Positions 8,855 to 18,403 are shown, counted from the first letter of the stretch. The stretch is 64,000 nucleotides of DNA from Clostridia bacterium (GCA_017430135.1 JAFRNM010000001.1:186001-250000), one strand, 5' to 3'. Made by a program: numbers and translations. The notes: generated from the sequence alone by a model not told the origin.

Positions 8855-9382
8855 ATGAAAATAAAAATAACAGGAAAGGAACTAAAGATTACAGAAGCTA
8901 TTAATGACTATGTAGAAAAGAAACTAGATAGAATTGATAAGTATTTTGAAGATGCAGAAGCAGAAGTAACTCTAAAAACAGAAAAACAAGAACAAATAGC
9001 AGAAATATTTGTTACAGCAAATGGAGAAAAATACAGAGCGGTAACAGAAGATAGAGACTTATATGCTTCAATAGACAAAGATATAGATATCTTAGAAGGT
9101 CAAATTAGAAAAGTAAAAACTAAAAAAGAAAAAATGATGAAAGATGCATCAATAAAAAACTTAGAAGTAGCACCAATTCATGAAAATGAAGTGGCAAATG
9201 AAATAGTAAAAACATCTTACTATGAAATAAAACCAATGCTACCAGAAGATGCAGTGTTAAAATTACAAGAAAAACCAACACATAATTTCATGGCTTTTAT
9301 AAATTTAGAAACAGGAAAAGTAAATGTAGTACATAAATTAAAAGATGGTAAAAACTTTGGTTTAGTAGAACCAGAAGCATAA
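8855..9382 (+). CDS. hpf: Ribosome hibernation promoting factor, long form
   Basis: The 175-residue protein is a long-form HPF/RaiA. Residues 1-100 are the ribosome-binding domain (MKIKITGKELKITEAINDYV start, YASIDKDIDILEGQIRK). Residues 120-175 are the dimerisation domain typical of long HPF (FMAFINLETGKVNVVHKLKDGKNFGLVEP), which drives 100S ribosome formation in Firmicutes. A consensus promoter lies just upstream and a strong ribosome site (GAAGGGAG) precedes the ATG. It is single-cistron and ends in palindromic element A2, which may also terminate it. Confidence 0.95.
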   Translation: MKIKITGKELKITEAINDYVEKKLDRIDKYFEDAEAEVTLKTEKQEQIAEIFVTANGEKYRAVTEDRDLYASIDKDIDILEGQIRKVKTKKEKMMKDASIKNLEVAPIHENEVANEIVKTSYYEIKPMLPEDAVLKLQEKPTHNFMAFINLETGKVNVVHKLKDGKNFGLVEPEA

Positions 9383-9387
9383 GAAGA

Positions 9388-9465
9388 TTGAATCGAAACA
9401 TTCGGGGACACCCTAAAAAGTAGGCTAATCTACTTTTTGGGGTGTCCCTGAATGTTTCGATTCAA
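9388..9465. repeat. Palindromic element related to family A, copy A2
   Basis: Long, almost perfect inverted repeat with 36-base arms around a GCTAAT loop. The arms carry GGGGACACC and TTGAATCGAAACATTC, so the GGGGACAC module is shared with family A but the rest differs. It sits between convergent hpf and the spore protein gene and is followed by TTTTT, so it probably works as a bidirectional terminator. Confidence 0.85.
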
Positions 9466-9480
9466 TTTTTAAAACTACAA

Positions 9481-9678
9481 CTATTTCATGTTGTTTTCAG
9501 CTTGTTGGATAAGTTTTCTAACCATGTTACCACCTATTCTACCAGCATCTCTTGAAGATAAGTCACCATTGTAACCGTCTTTTAAGTTAACACCAACTTC
9601 TGAAGCTACTTCATATTTGAATCTATCTAAAGCGTCCATAGCTTCTGGAACTAATTTTTTGTTTGAATTGTTTGCCAT
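9481..9678 (-). CDS. Alpha/beta-type small acid-soluble spore protein
   Basis: A 65-residue alpha/beta SASP. These proteins coat DNA in the forespore and protect it from UV and heat. The family signatures are present: ALDRFKYEVASEVGV with the GPR protease site (E-V-A-S-E context), and DLSSRDAGRIGGNMVRKLI near the C-terminus. A GGAGGTGAATT ribosome site precedes the start. It would be expected to be transcribed in the forespore under sigma-G; I did not find a convincing sigma-G promoter by eye. It is convergent with hpf. Confidence 0.96.
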   Translation of the reverse strand: MANNSNKKLVPEAMDALDRFKYEVASEVGVNLKDGYNGDLSSRDAGRIGGNMVRKLIQQAENNMK

Positions 9679-9864
9679 TTTAATTCACCTCCGTTTAATT
9701 ACATTTATAGAAAAAACTTAAAATCTGTTTTTCTAATACTATCATTTGCAAATTTGAAAAAAATAAACTGGAAATATATTGAAAAAAATAAAAAGATAAA
9801 TATTACAGAAATATTACAAAAATGTTACAGAAATATTATATTTTTGAAATGAATGTCAAAAATA

Positions 9865-9893
9865 TTGATTTTAAATGACGAATATTATAGAAT
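9865..9893 (+). promoter_or_regulatory. Candidate promoter of the Tad-like operon
   Basis: TTGATT (9865-9870), 17-base spacer, TAGAAT (9888-9893). It is about 60 bases upstream of the first gene and the only clear sigma-A-like match I found before the 13-gene block. Confidence 0.5.
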
Positions 9894-9953
9894 AAAGTAG
9901 ATAGTGATTTATCGAAAAAAACATATAAAAATAAATTAAAGGAGGAATTTGTT

Positions 9954-11072
9954 ATGGCAACAAATCCAATGCAAAGAAAAGCAAGAATATCATTTATATT
10001 AGGAATGTTACTTACATTATTGATATGTGGAGTAATAATCGCATTATTATTTATGCAAATTAAAAAATATCAAGATAAAGAAAAGGCAGATGTCGCATCA
10101 CAAGTGCAAGTATATGCTTTAAATACAGATGTTGGCTCAGGGCAAGTAATAACATCTGACATGTATACAAGAATTACAGTAAATAGGTCAATGGTTCCAG
10201 CAGATGCAATTGGGAATTTAGATAATTTATCTGTTTATGCGTTACAAGACAAAGAAGGAAACGAGTTATACATAAAAAGAGATTCAGAAGGGTATGCTAG
10301 AAAAAATGAAGACGGAACGCTAAAATTATATATAACAAAAGACAATAAAGAATATGAAGTAATGCAAGACAAAGAAACAGGTAACTATTATATAAATAAT
10401 AATAATCAAAAAAATTATTTAGAATTAAATAACATTCCAATTATAGCAAAAGTATCAATGAAAAAGAATACAATTATAACAACAGAATTACTTACAAAAG
10501 GTGATGACACAATAGCAAATGACGTTAGAAGACAAGAATATAACTCATTTGTATTGCCAATGGATTTAACAACTGGAGACTATGTAGATTTAAGATTAAT
10601 GCTTCCAACAGGACAAGATTACATAGTAATTGCAAAAAAAGAAGTTGAAATACCAATTGTTGGCGGTTCAGAATCAACAGATACTGTTTGGCTAAAAGTT
10701 GGGGAAGATGAAATCTTAACAATAAGTAGTGCTATAGTTGATGCATTTAGAATTCCAGGTTCAAAATTATATATGACAAAATATACAGAAGCAGGAATGC
10801 AAAAAGCTGCAACTCCTACATATATAGCAACAGCAGAAACAGTAAATTTAATAAACAGAGATCCAAACATATTAGCAAAAGCTTCAGAAGAATTAAATAA
10901 AAGATATAATCAAGTTGGATATCAAGAAATTAGAAGTAATTACTTAAATAAAGCAGTTGAAGCAGCAGGAGACGAAGGCGAAGCAAATGTAAGATCAAAA
11001 ATTCAAGAAAGTATTACTACAACACAAGATACAAGAAGAAAATACCTAGATTCACTAGGTGGAGCAAACTAA
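9954..11072 (+). CDS. SAF-domain protein, CpaB/RcpC-like
   Basis: The 372-residue protein is the first gene of the Tad-like locus. It has one transmembrane helix (about residues 14-35). An SAF-like domain follows from about residue 50 (VYALNTDVGSGQVITSDMY), and a second part begins near VSMKKNTIITTELL and VLPMDLTTGDYVDLRLMLPTG. This order (TM, SAF, beta-rich body) is that of CpaB/RcpC, a pilus assembly factor that in diderms contacts the secretin. Here, in a monoderm, it more likely acts between membrane and wall. It has two unusual insertions rich in charged residues (about 80-150). AAAGGAGG precedes the start. The next gene follows after 34 bases. Confidence 0.82.
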   Translation: MATNPMQRKARISFILGMLLTLLICGVIIALLFMQIKKYQDKEKADVASQVQVYALNTDVGSGQVITSDMYTRITVNRSMVPADAIGNLDNLSVYALQDKEGNELYIKRDSEGYARKNEDGTLKLYITKDNKEYEVMQDKETGNYYINNNNQKNYLELNNIPIIAKVSMKKNTIITTELLTKGDDTIANDVRRQEYNSFVLPMDLTTGDYVDLRLMLPTGQDYIVIAKKEVEIPIVGGSESTDTVWLKVGEDEILTISSAIVDAFRIPGSKLYMTKYTEAGMQKAATPTYIATAETVNLINRDPNILAKASEELNKRYNQVGYQEIRSNYLNKAVEAAGDEGEANVRSKIQESITTTQDTRRKYLDSLGGAN

Positions 11073-11106
11073 AAGATAAAAGCTAAGTAGAACGAAGGGA
11101 GAAAAA

Positions 11107-11808
11107 ATGAGAAAAATCGGATTTATAGGCGCTTATGATAAAATAGATATGATGATAAATGTGGCAAAGGTATTGACCGAATGTGGAAAAAAAGTGCTTG
11201 TGATAGATTCCACAATTTCTCAAAAAGCAAGATACATTGTTCCTGCATTAGAATCAACACCGGCATATATAACTGAATTTGAACAAATAGATGTTGCAGT
11301 TGGCTTTAGAAACTTAAGCCAAATTAAACAATATTCTTTTGTAGAGCAGGAACAAGAACTTCCATATGACATAGCATTAGTAGATATAGATAATCCATAT
11401 AATATGCCTGGATTTGAATTACAAGAAACAGAAAAAAACTTTTTCGTAACATCATTTGACTTGTATTCATTGAAAAGAGGAATGGAAATATTGGCAGCAA
11501 TGCCAATTCCATTAAAACTAACAAAAATTCTAAATTCAAAAAACTTGTTAAAAGAAGAAAATGATTATTTGGATTATTTGTCAGCGCACATAAATATAAA
11601 ATGGGAAAGAGAAAAAGTATATTTCCAACTAGAAAATGGGGATTATACTGTAATTACAGAAAACCAAAGAGTAAATAAAATAAAATTCAAAAAGCTTAGC
11701 ACACAATATAAAGATAGCATAGAATATATTTCAGCTCTTATATGTGACAAAGAAATTGCAGAAAGCCAGATAAGAAAAGTGATTAGAGAAATAGAAAAAA
11801 GAGGATAG
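11107..11808 (+). CDS. MinD/TadZ-like protein lacking a Walker A motif
   Basis: The 233-residue protein looks like a MinD/ParA-fold protein: MRKIGFIGAYDKIDM, a helix, then KKVLVIDSTI (deviant beta-strand with Asp) and YDIALVDIDNPYN (Walker-B-like). The nucleotide loop is replaced by GAYDKIDMM, with no GK[ST], so it probably does not hydrolyse ATP. It lies between the CpaB-like gene and a second MinD-like gene that keeps the GKT. TadZ/CpaE proteins in Tad systems position the machine at a cell site and often have degenerate ATPase motifs. A dimeric pair with the next product is plausible but inferred. Confidence 0.65.
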   Translation: MRKIGFIGAYDKIDMMINVAKVLTECGKKVLVIDSTISQKARYIVPALESTPAYITEFEQIDVAVGFRNLSQIKQYSFVEQEQELPYDIALVDIDNPYNMPGFELQETEKNFFVTSFDLYSLKRGMEILAAMPIPLKLTKILNSKNLLKEENDYLDYLSAHINIKWEREKVYFQLENGDYTVITENQRVNKIKFKKLSTQYKDSIEYISALICDKEIAESQIRKVIREIEKRG

Positions 11809-11828
11809 AAATAAGAAAGGAAAATAAT

Positions 11829-12671
11829 ATGTCTATAATAACATTTATGAGTAACGGAAAAGAACAAACAGGAAAAACATTATCAGCAGTTGCAATAGCT
11901 ACACTTATGGGAATACAACATAATATGAAAATATTATTAGTTTCAACAGCAAAAGACAGTTCAACACTTAACAATTGCTTTTTTCCTAAACACAGAAATA
12001 AATTTGTTCCTCAAAATAAATTTCTGGGAAATAATATGAATGGTATAGACAATATGCAATCAGGAATGAGTGGGCTTATAAGAATGGCAAAAGCTAATAA
12101 AATTGAACCAGAAACAATAAGAAATTATACAAAAGTTGTATTTAAAGATTCAGTTTTAGAGGTATTATTATCAGGAAATGAAGTCGAAGAAGATATATCT
12201 ACTTATTATCCAGAAATTATAAAAATGGCAAATCAATATTATGATTGGGTAATAGTAGATTTAGACGAAGATATTGATGTGCCAACTAGAAGAATTATTA
12301 TAAATGATTCAAATTTAGTAGTTTACAACCTATCACAAAGACTATTAAGTATAGATAACTTTATGGTGGAAAAATCACATAGTAAATTACTATCATCATT
12401 TAAAACAATTGCATTAGTTGGAAAACATGATAAATTTTCAAAATACACAGCAAAAAATATTACAAGATATATGGGCGAAAGAAATCAAGTACTAACAATA
12501 CCATATAATACACTATATTTTGAAGCAGCAGAAGAGGCAACAGTGCCAGATTTCTTCATAAATTCAAGAAATGTAGACAAAGAAGACAGAAACTATTTAT
12601 TTATACAAGAAGTAAAAAGAGCAGGAGAAGCAATCCGATATAGATTACAAGAATTACAGATGAGAATGTAA
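11829..12671 (+). CDS. MinD/TadZ-like ATPase
   Basis: A 280-residue P-loop protein of the MinD/ParA/CpaE kind. The N-terminus has a deviant Walker A, GKEQTGKTLS at residues 10-19, followed by a MKILLVS strand and, later, YDWVIVDLDEDIDVP as a Walker-B-like segment. FKTIALVGKHDKFSKYT resembles the guanine/adenine-side strand of the fold. By position in the locus it corresponds to TadZ/CpaE, the localisation factor of Tad pili. It starts 21 bases after the previous gene behind GAAAGGA. I am confident of the fold, less so of the specific role. Confidence 0.72.
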   Translation: MSIITFMSNGKEQTGKTLSAVAIATLMGIQHNMKILLVSTAKDSSTLNNCFFPKHRNKFVPQNKFLGNNMNGIDNMQSGMSGLIRMAKANKIEPETIRNYTKVVFKDSVLEVLLSGNEVEEDISTYYPEIIKMANQYYDWVIVDLDEDIDVPTRRIIINDSNLVVYNLSQRLLSIDNFMVEKSHSKLLSSFKTIALVGKHDKFSKYTAKNITRYMGERNQVLTIPYNTLYFEAAEEATVPDFFINSRNVDKEDRNYLFIQEVKRAGEAIRYRLQELQMRM

Positions 12672-12691
12672 AGAAAGGGGATAATTCAACC

Positions 12692-14683
12692 ATGAACATA
12701 ACCAACATATTATTGATGGTAGCTGTTTTGGGCATAGCAGGATTTGTATTATATTACTATCTAAAAAATAAAAAAGCACAAAAAGTTGAAGAAACCATCA
12801 ATGTAGATGATAAAACTTATACTCTAGAAATGATGAAAAACTTTGTTAAACGTAGATTAGACGAAATAACAAAAGTTAACCTATATGATATAGGCCTTTC
12901 AGAAGAAGAATTAAAAAGAAGAAAAAATAAAAAGTATGAGTTAAAAAAAGCTTTAAAAGGTTGTACATATGGTGATGTTAACGACAAAAAATATGTTAAA
13001 GAATTGATATTTGACATATTACAAAAAGAATATGGAGTAACAGAAACAAATATATCAAAAGCAATACCATTCGACATTCCATCATTATTAACAGCACAAG
13101 ACAAATTTGATGTTTTAATATATGCTTATAAAAAAGAATTTGGATATGAAGCTTTAACAGAAATGATAAAAAAATACAACTTAGCTCAATTAAAATATGT
13201 ATCTGGAGAAACAAAACCATGTTATGTTATAACAGAAGATGAAATTGCAGATATATATGAAAAAGAAAATATCCAATTAACATTTTCAGACAAATTAGCT
13301 ATAGTAGTTCAAAGAATTTATCAACACTACAAAGGATATAGCTCAATAGATGAAGTAAGAGATATGAACATAGATGGTGTATCTGGTGGTGTATCTGGTT
13401 TACCAGAAAGTTTCTTAAGCCAAGTTGCACAAACAGATGGAGATTATCTATCACAAGTATCAGAACATAAAGTCCCAAGAGCATGCGATAGTATTTGGAT
13501 ATTCTTCCAAGGTAAATCAATTCGTTTAGCATTCTTATCATTTGGAACAGAAGCTGAACTAAAAAGAGTATGCCAAAACATATACAAATACAATAACCCA
13601 GGACAATTATCAGACACAAATGGTTACAAAATCAATGAAATGAAAGATGGTTCCAGAGTTGTTGTTGTAAGGCCAAGTTTCTCAGAAACATGGGCGTTCT
13701 TCGTAAGAAAATTCGACGTTAAGCGTTCAACACTAGAGCAATGGTTCAAAGGTGAACCAGGTTCACTAGAATCAATAGAATTATTAAAATACTTAGTAAA
13801 AGGAGCCAGAATCATATCAATTACAGGTGAGCAAGGTTGCGGTAAAACAACAATGCTTATGGGAATGATAGAAAACATATACGAAACAATGAACATCCGT
13901 GTTCAGGAAACTGCATTCGAGCTTCACTTAAGAAGAATATATCCTACAAGAAATATTCTTACATTCCGTGAAACAGATACAATTTCAGGGCAAGAAGGTT
14001 TGGACGTTCAAAAGAAAACCGATGGTTCCGTAAACATCATAGGTGAGGTTGCAACAGACCCCGTAGCATCTTGGATGATACAAGCAGCCCAAGTTGCATC
14101 AAAATTCACATTATTTACTCACCACGCAAAAACATTTCCAAACTTAGTAACAGCACTTAGAAACTCAATGCTTAGAACTGGAGTATTCAAAAACGAAAAA
14201 ACAGCAGAAGAACAAGTTGTATCAGTTCTAAACTTTGATATACACTTAACAAAAGACTTTAGAGGAAAACGTTATGTAGAAAGAATTACAGAATGTATTC
14301 CAATAGAAGAAAGAAATGAATATACATTCGACCATAGAAAAGAAACAACATTAGAAGGAAAATTTGATAAATTTTTCGATAATGCAACACATTTCTTTAC
14401 AAAAACAACAGATAGACAATTATACATGTACAGAAACATATTAGAATATGTAGATGGAGAATACATAATCACAAACCCAATTACACAAGACAACCTAAAA
14501 GAAATGAGAATGAACATGGACGAAACAGACCTAGAAAGTTTCGATAATTTCGTAGAAAGACATTGGGGAAACAATATAAAATCAGCGTATGAAACAGTAA
14601 GTGCAAACGCTGTAGCAAGTAGAAATACAGAAGAAAAAACAATAACAAAAAGAAGAGGAAGACCTTCAAAAAAATTAAGCTAA
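12692..14683 (+). CDS. CpaF/TadA-type secretion ATPase with N-terminal membrane anchor
   Basis: The 663-residue protein is a type II/IV secretion ATPase of the CpaF/TadA branch, the motor for pilin assembly. It has Walker A GEQGCGKTT at 379-387, a Walker-B-like IIGEV near 449-453, and the His-box THHAKTF at 476-482. The N-terminal extension of about 350 residues includes a hydrophobic helix at residues 5-24. Most TadA proteins are soluble, so this anchor is unusual. The N-terminal region also has a glycine-rich insert, GVSGGVSG, near 229-236, and the tail is basic (TKRRGRPSKK, AT-hook-like). It starts 20 bases after the previous gene and a stem-loop follows its stop. Confidence 0.86.
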   Translation: MNITNILLMVAVLGIAGFVLYYYLKNKKAQKVEETINVDDKTYTLEMMKNFVKRRLDEITKVNLYDIGLSEEELKRRKNKKYELKKALKGCTYGDVNDKKYVKELIFDILQKEYGVTETNISKAIPFDIPSLLTAQDKFDVLIYAYKKEFGYEALTEMIKKYNLAQLKYVSGETKPCYVITEDEIADIYEKENIQLTFSDKLAIVVQRIYQHYKGYSSIDEVRDMNIDGVSGGVSGLPESFLSQVAQTDGDYLSQVSEHKVPRACDSIWIFFQGKSIRLAFLSFGTEAELKRVCQNIYKYNNPGQLSDTNGYKINEMKDGSRVVVVRPSFSETWAFFVRKFDVKRSTLEQWFKGEPGSLESIELLKYLVKGARIISITGEQGCGKTTMLMGMIENIYETMNIRVQETAFELHLRRIYPTRNILTFRETDTISGQEGLDVQKKTDGSVNIIGEVATDPVASWMIQAAQVASKFTLFTHHAKTFPNLVTALRNSMLRTGVFKNEKTAEEQVVSVLNFDIHLTKDFRGKRYVERITECIPIEERNEYTFDHRKETTLEGKFDKFFDNATHFFTKTTDRQLYMYRNILEYVDGEYIITNPITQDNLKEMRMNMDETDLESFDNFVERHWGNNIKSAYETVSANAVASRNTEEKTITKRRGRPSKKLS

Positions 14684-14690
14684 AATTAAT

Positions 14691-14718
14691 CAAAGAGAGA
14701 TATAAAAATCTCTCTTTG
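14691..14718 (+). other. Intercistronic stem-loop in the Tad-like operon
   Basis: Ten-base perfect arms (caaagagaga / tctctctttg) around an 8-base A-rich loop, with no T-run after it. It lies between the ATPase and platform genes, so it may be a processing or stability element rather than a full terminator. Confidence 0.6.
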
Positions 14719-14764
14719 GACAGGTACATTGCAAAAAATGTCATAAAAGGAGGTGCAAATTAAA

Positions 14765-16843
14765 GTGTCTAATCAAATGCTATTCATAATAATAGGGATT
14801 TCAGTAGCATTATTTGTTGCAATAATTATAGCGTACATAATAATCTCTAAAAAGACCAACAAATCAGAATATAAAAGAATACAAAAACTACAACAAGGTA
14901 CAAAGGAAAGTAAATTTTCTGCAGAAATAATATTACAAAAATTATATGTGACCTATGTTAGAATACCAGGATTAAAAAGATATATTCTAAAACTAAGAAG
15001 AAGACTTGAAATAATAAACCTAGAGGATGAATATAACACCAGAAAAGCAGCATCAAAAATTCTAACAAGAACATTAGTAATACTAATTCCTGTTTTATTT
15101 GCAACAGTTTCAATTACAAAAGAGAATACTCTATTGATGGTAATATTAATACTATTTGAAATATTCATGGTAGATACTTTAATAGACGGCTCAGTAGATA
15201 AATTAGATAATAAAATACTAAAAGAACAAATAGACTTTTTCTCAGAAATAAGACATGCTTACCATGAGTTTAACATGGTAGAAGAAGCGATATACCAAGT
15301 ATCACAAGATGACGAAAGAAGTGTATCTGCACAAGGAGAAAAAATATACGAAATATTAATCTCAGATGACCCAGAAATGGAATTAGAAAAATATTACGAC
15401 GTTGCTCCAAATAGCTTCCTAAAAGAATTTGCTGGAGTTTCATACTTAACAAAAGAATTTGGAGATAGAAAAGTAGATGGAGCATCGCTATACTTAAAAA
15501 ATGTTAACAACATAACACAAGAAATGCAACTAGAAATATTAAAAAGAGATAAATTAAACTATGTATTCCAAAGTTTATCATTTATAGCAATTGCACCAGT
15601 TTTATTCCTAGAACCATTAAAATCATGGTCAATATCAAACTTTGCATTTACAGAAAGTTGGTATAATGGAAAATCTGGAATGGTAGTGCAAATTTTAATA
15701 TTAATAATCGCCTTTGTATCATATATATTAACCAGAAAATTAAAAGATAATGGTTCAACAAATATGAACACAAAAAATACAGAAAATCCATGGCAAAAGA
15801 AAATATATGACAAAAAATTAGGTAAAAAAATAGTAGACCTATTTATGCCAAAACAGGGAACAAAAGAACATAGAAAAGTAAGCAAAATGCTAAAAGATTC
15901 TGCATCACCATTAAAAATAGAGTGGTTGTATACAAATAGAATAGCAACAGCCATTGTAACCTTAATAGCATCAATAATACTATTTGCTAATTTACATACA
16001 ATAGCAATAAATTATATATACACAAATCCAACTACAGACTACGATTTAATAAGTGGGTTATCAGACAAGGATAAAAAAGCAGCAATGGAAGTAACAGAAA
16101 TACACAACAAGTTCTTGGATAAATATAGGTATTCAAATCCAAATATAAAACAAGAACAAATACAAGCAGATTTAGCAAAATCAGAAGATTTTCAAACTGC
16201 AAAAGAAGAAGATATAACAAAAAATGCAAAACAAATATATGAAAAATTGCAAATAGTAAAACAAGAATTCATGCAATGGTATGAGATATTACTTGCAATA
16301 GTATTTGCAGTTGCTGGTTATATGTCACCAATTTGGTTACTATTCTTCCAAGTTAAAATGCGCCAATTAGAGATGGAAGATGAAGTAATGCAATTCCAAA
16401 CAATAATACTAATGCTAATGAGAATAGAAAGAGTAAACGTAGAAATAATACTAGAATGGCTAGAAAGATATGCAAACATATTTAAGCCAGTAATTTCAAA
16501 GTGTGTTAACAACTACGAAGCAGGAGCATGGGAAGCACTTGAAGAAATGAAAAACGAAGTAACATATCAGCAATTCATAAGAATAGCAGAAAGCTTACAA
16601 GCTGCAGTAGAAAAAATACCAATCAGAGATGCTTTCGATGAATTGGATTCAGAAAGAGATTATTACCAGGAAAAACGTAAAGAATCAAACAATAGATTAA
16701 TTGCAAGAAAAGCAATGATAGGAAAAGCAATAGGATTTGCGCCAATGATATGCTTATTTGTAGGTTACTTAATTGTGCCATTAGTATTTATAGGATTTAC
16801 AAGCATGTCAAACTCAATGACAAGTTTATCAGCAGGAAAATAA
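14765..16843 (+). CDS. Fused TadB-TadC-like platform protein
   Basis: The 692-residue integral membrane protein appears to contain two T2SSF-type domains: one at about residues 155-265 (LKEQIDFFSEIRHAYHEFN...EEAIYQVSQD) and one at about 545-640 (EDEVMQFQTIILMLMRIERV). Helices flank each, including pairs near 100-145, 270-335, 395-415 and 510-535 and a C-terminal pair. In Tad systems TadB and TadC are separate; here the two halves are in one chain joined by a cytoplasmic linker. The start is taken as GTG 14765, 9 bases after AGGAGGTG; the ORF's first GTG lies inside that ribosome site and cannot be used. It probably forms the inner-membrane platform for the ATPase. Confidence 0.75.
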   Translation: MSNQMLFIIIGISVALFVAIIIAYIIISKKTNKSEYKRIQKLQQGTKESKFSAEIILQKLYVTYVRIPGLKRYILKLRRRLEIINLEDEYNTRKAASKILTRTLVILIPVLFATVSITKENTLLMVILILFEIFMVDTLIDGSVDKLDNKILKEQIDFFSEIRHAYHEFNMVEEAIYQVSQDDERSVSAQGEKIYEILISDDPEMELEKYYDVAPNSFLKEFAGVSYLTKEFGDRKVDGASLYLKNVNNITQEMQLEILKRDKLNYVFQSLSFIAIAPVLFLEPLKSWSISNFAFTESWYNGKSGMVVQILILIIAFVSYILTRKLKDNGSTNMNTKNTENPWQKKIYDKKLGKKIVDLFMPKQGTKEHRKVSKMLKDSASPLKIEWLYTNRIATAIVTLIASIILFANLHTIAINYIYTNPTTDYDLISGLSDKDKKAAMEVTEIHNKFLDKYRYSNPNIKQEQIQADLAKSEDFQTAKEEDITKNAKQIYEKLQIVKQEFMQWYEILLAIVFAVAGYMSPIWLLFFQVKMRQLEMEDEVMQFQTIILMLMRIERVNVEIILEWLERYANIFKPVISKCVNNYEAGAWEALEEMKNEVTYQQFIRIAESLQAAVEKIPIRDAFDELDSERDYYQEKRKESNNRLIARKAMIGKAIGFAPMICLFVGYLIVPLVFIGFTSMSNSMTSLSAGK

Positions 16844-16880
16844 AAAGTAAAAATTATATTGAAAAGGAGGTTAAACTATT

Positions 16881-17822
16881 ATGGAAAATGCAGCAAAAGC
16901 ACTACTTATAGCAGGTAGCGTATTACTTGGAATAATAGTTCTTAGTATATTTATGATAATGGTAAATAGTTTAACCGACTATCAACAAGCACAAACTCAA
17001 ATAGAAAAAAATCAAGATATTGTTGCCTTCAATAATCAGTTTCAAGGTTATATGAGGAGCGATCTTGCAGGAACAGATATACTTTCTTTAATAAATAAAG
17101 TAACATATTATAATAAAGCCAAAGCATCAGATGCAATAGGAGCTGACGATGCGGGAAATCAATATGTGTATGAGCCTATAACTTTGGTTGTAAATATGAA
17201 TGATAATAATTCTGATTTAGCAATGGATGGAAACAACAATTTAATATTTGTAAACTCCAAATTCACTATTAAAGGTGATACATCTGAATTAGATAATAAT
17301 TTATCTGTAATTAGAGAATTATTAAAAAATACACTTATGCCTAAATCCCCCACGGTTGCATATCATGATTCATTGCCGGTAGATTATAATAGTATACAGC
17401 CGTATTATTCGGAGGGAATATTTAAAGCCTTATTAGAAAATTACAATTCAACAGAATCAATTTTTATAGCTAGAGATGAATTTGATTCATTAAGTGAGGC
17501 TGAAATAAGACAAAGATTTAGATCTTTCAATATAGCGGTTGGTAAAACTTTTTTCCCTTTGATTAACAAAGATAATAAACCGATTAATATAGATTCTTTA
17601 AAAAGCTGGTGGAATGATTATTTTGACAAAAGTCGATATACTATACAAAAAGATTCAGAAGGTAATACCATTGAAAAAGAATTAGCTTATTATTACGAAT
17701 ATGCTCAATTCCAAAGAGGAAAATTTGAATTCGTTCAGCCAGGAGCTGGGCAGGAAACATATAGCTCAAATACTGGAAGAGTAAAATACATGGAGTTTAA
17801 ATTCACAGGAGAATTTATATAA
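16881..17822 (+). CDS. Pilin-like protein of the Tad-like locus (MENA family, 313 aa)
   Basis: The N-terminus MENAAKALLIAGSVLLG is shared with four other proteins of the locus and leads straight into one hydrophobic helix (about residues 8-30). Next comes a motif FNNQFQGYMRSDLAGTDILS (about residues 52-71) that recurs in shorter form in its neighbours. The remaining 230 residues are extracytoplasmic, beta-rich and specific to this member. There is no leader peptide or prepilin cleavage site before the hydrophobic helix. AAGGAGG precedes the start. By position after the platform gene it is probably a major or minor pilin-like substrate. I recognise the pattern but know of no characterised homologue. 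Confidence 0.7.
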   Translation: MENAAKALLIAGSVLLGIIVLSIFMIMVNSLTDYQQAQTQIEKNQDIVAFNNQFQGYMRSDLAGTDILSLINKVTYYNKAKASDAIGADDAGNQYVYEPITLVVNMNDNNSDLAMDGNNNLIFVNSKFTIKGDTSELDNNLSVIRELLKNTLMPKSPTVAYHDSLPVDYNSIQPYYSEGIFKALLENYNSTESIFIARDEFDSLSEAEIRQRFRSFNIAVGKTFFPLINKDNKPINIDSLKSWWNDYFDKSRYTIQKDSEGNTIEKELAYYYEYAQFQRGKFEFVQPGAGQETYSSNTGRVKYMEFKFTGEFI

Positions 17823-17836
17823 GTTAGGAGTAGATT

Positions 17837-18403
17837 ATGGAAAATGCATCAAAAGCATTGTTAATGGCTGCAGGGATACTAATGGGAATTTTAGTATTAT
17901 CACTAATAGTATATATATATGCAACTTTTAGTGATAATACACAAAAAAATATAAAACAAATGGAATTAAACTATTTAACAGCATTTAATAGTAAATATCT
18001 ATCATATGATGGAAGAGAAGATCTAACATATTATGACATCGCAAATGTTGCCACCATGGCAAGAAATGATAACAAAAATAATGAAGAACAAATATATGTG
18101 CAGCTAATGCGTAATCGTATGAGTCCTGGTGTGACTCCTCCTGATTCATTGCCGTTGTATAATTTATCTAATATAACTAATGCTAGATCTACTAGGCAAT
18201 ACAATGAATTTATAAATAGAATAAATAATGTAGAAGATTTTGACGATTCTTCTCAAATAATGGAAAATGTTAGTACTACAGACCTTGCAACAGGGGAAAC
18301 AAAACCTGCAAGAGTATTGGTAAAGTATAAATGTGTAGTTAAAATTAGTGAAGAAACAGGAAGAGTTTATGAAGTGAACTTTTACAGATTAATAAATACT
18401 TGA
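17837..18403 (+). CDS. Pilin-like protein (MENA family, 188 aa)
   Basis: Begins MENASKALLMAAGILMG with one hydrophobic helix through about residue 30, then the family motif in the form TAFNSKYLSYDGREDLTYYD and a D-I-A-N-V helix. The C-terminus has VLVKYKCVVKISEETGRVYE, a strand-turn-strand that ends several members (compare VKYMEFKF in the preceding protein). It starts 14 bases after the preceding gene and is translationally close-coupled. Its function is inferred from the cluster: a secreted or polymerising subunit handled by the TadA-like ATPase. Confidence 0.68.
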   Translation: MENASKALLMAAGILMGILVLSLIVYIYATFSDNTQKNIKQMELNYLTAFNSKYLSYDGREDLTYYDIANVATMARNDNKNNEEQIYVQLMRNRMSPGVTPPDSLPLYNLSNITNARSTRQYNEFINRINNVEDFDDSSQIMENVSTTDLATGETKPARVLVKYKCVVKISEETGRVYEVNFYRLINT

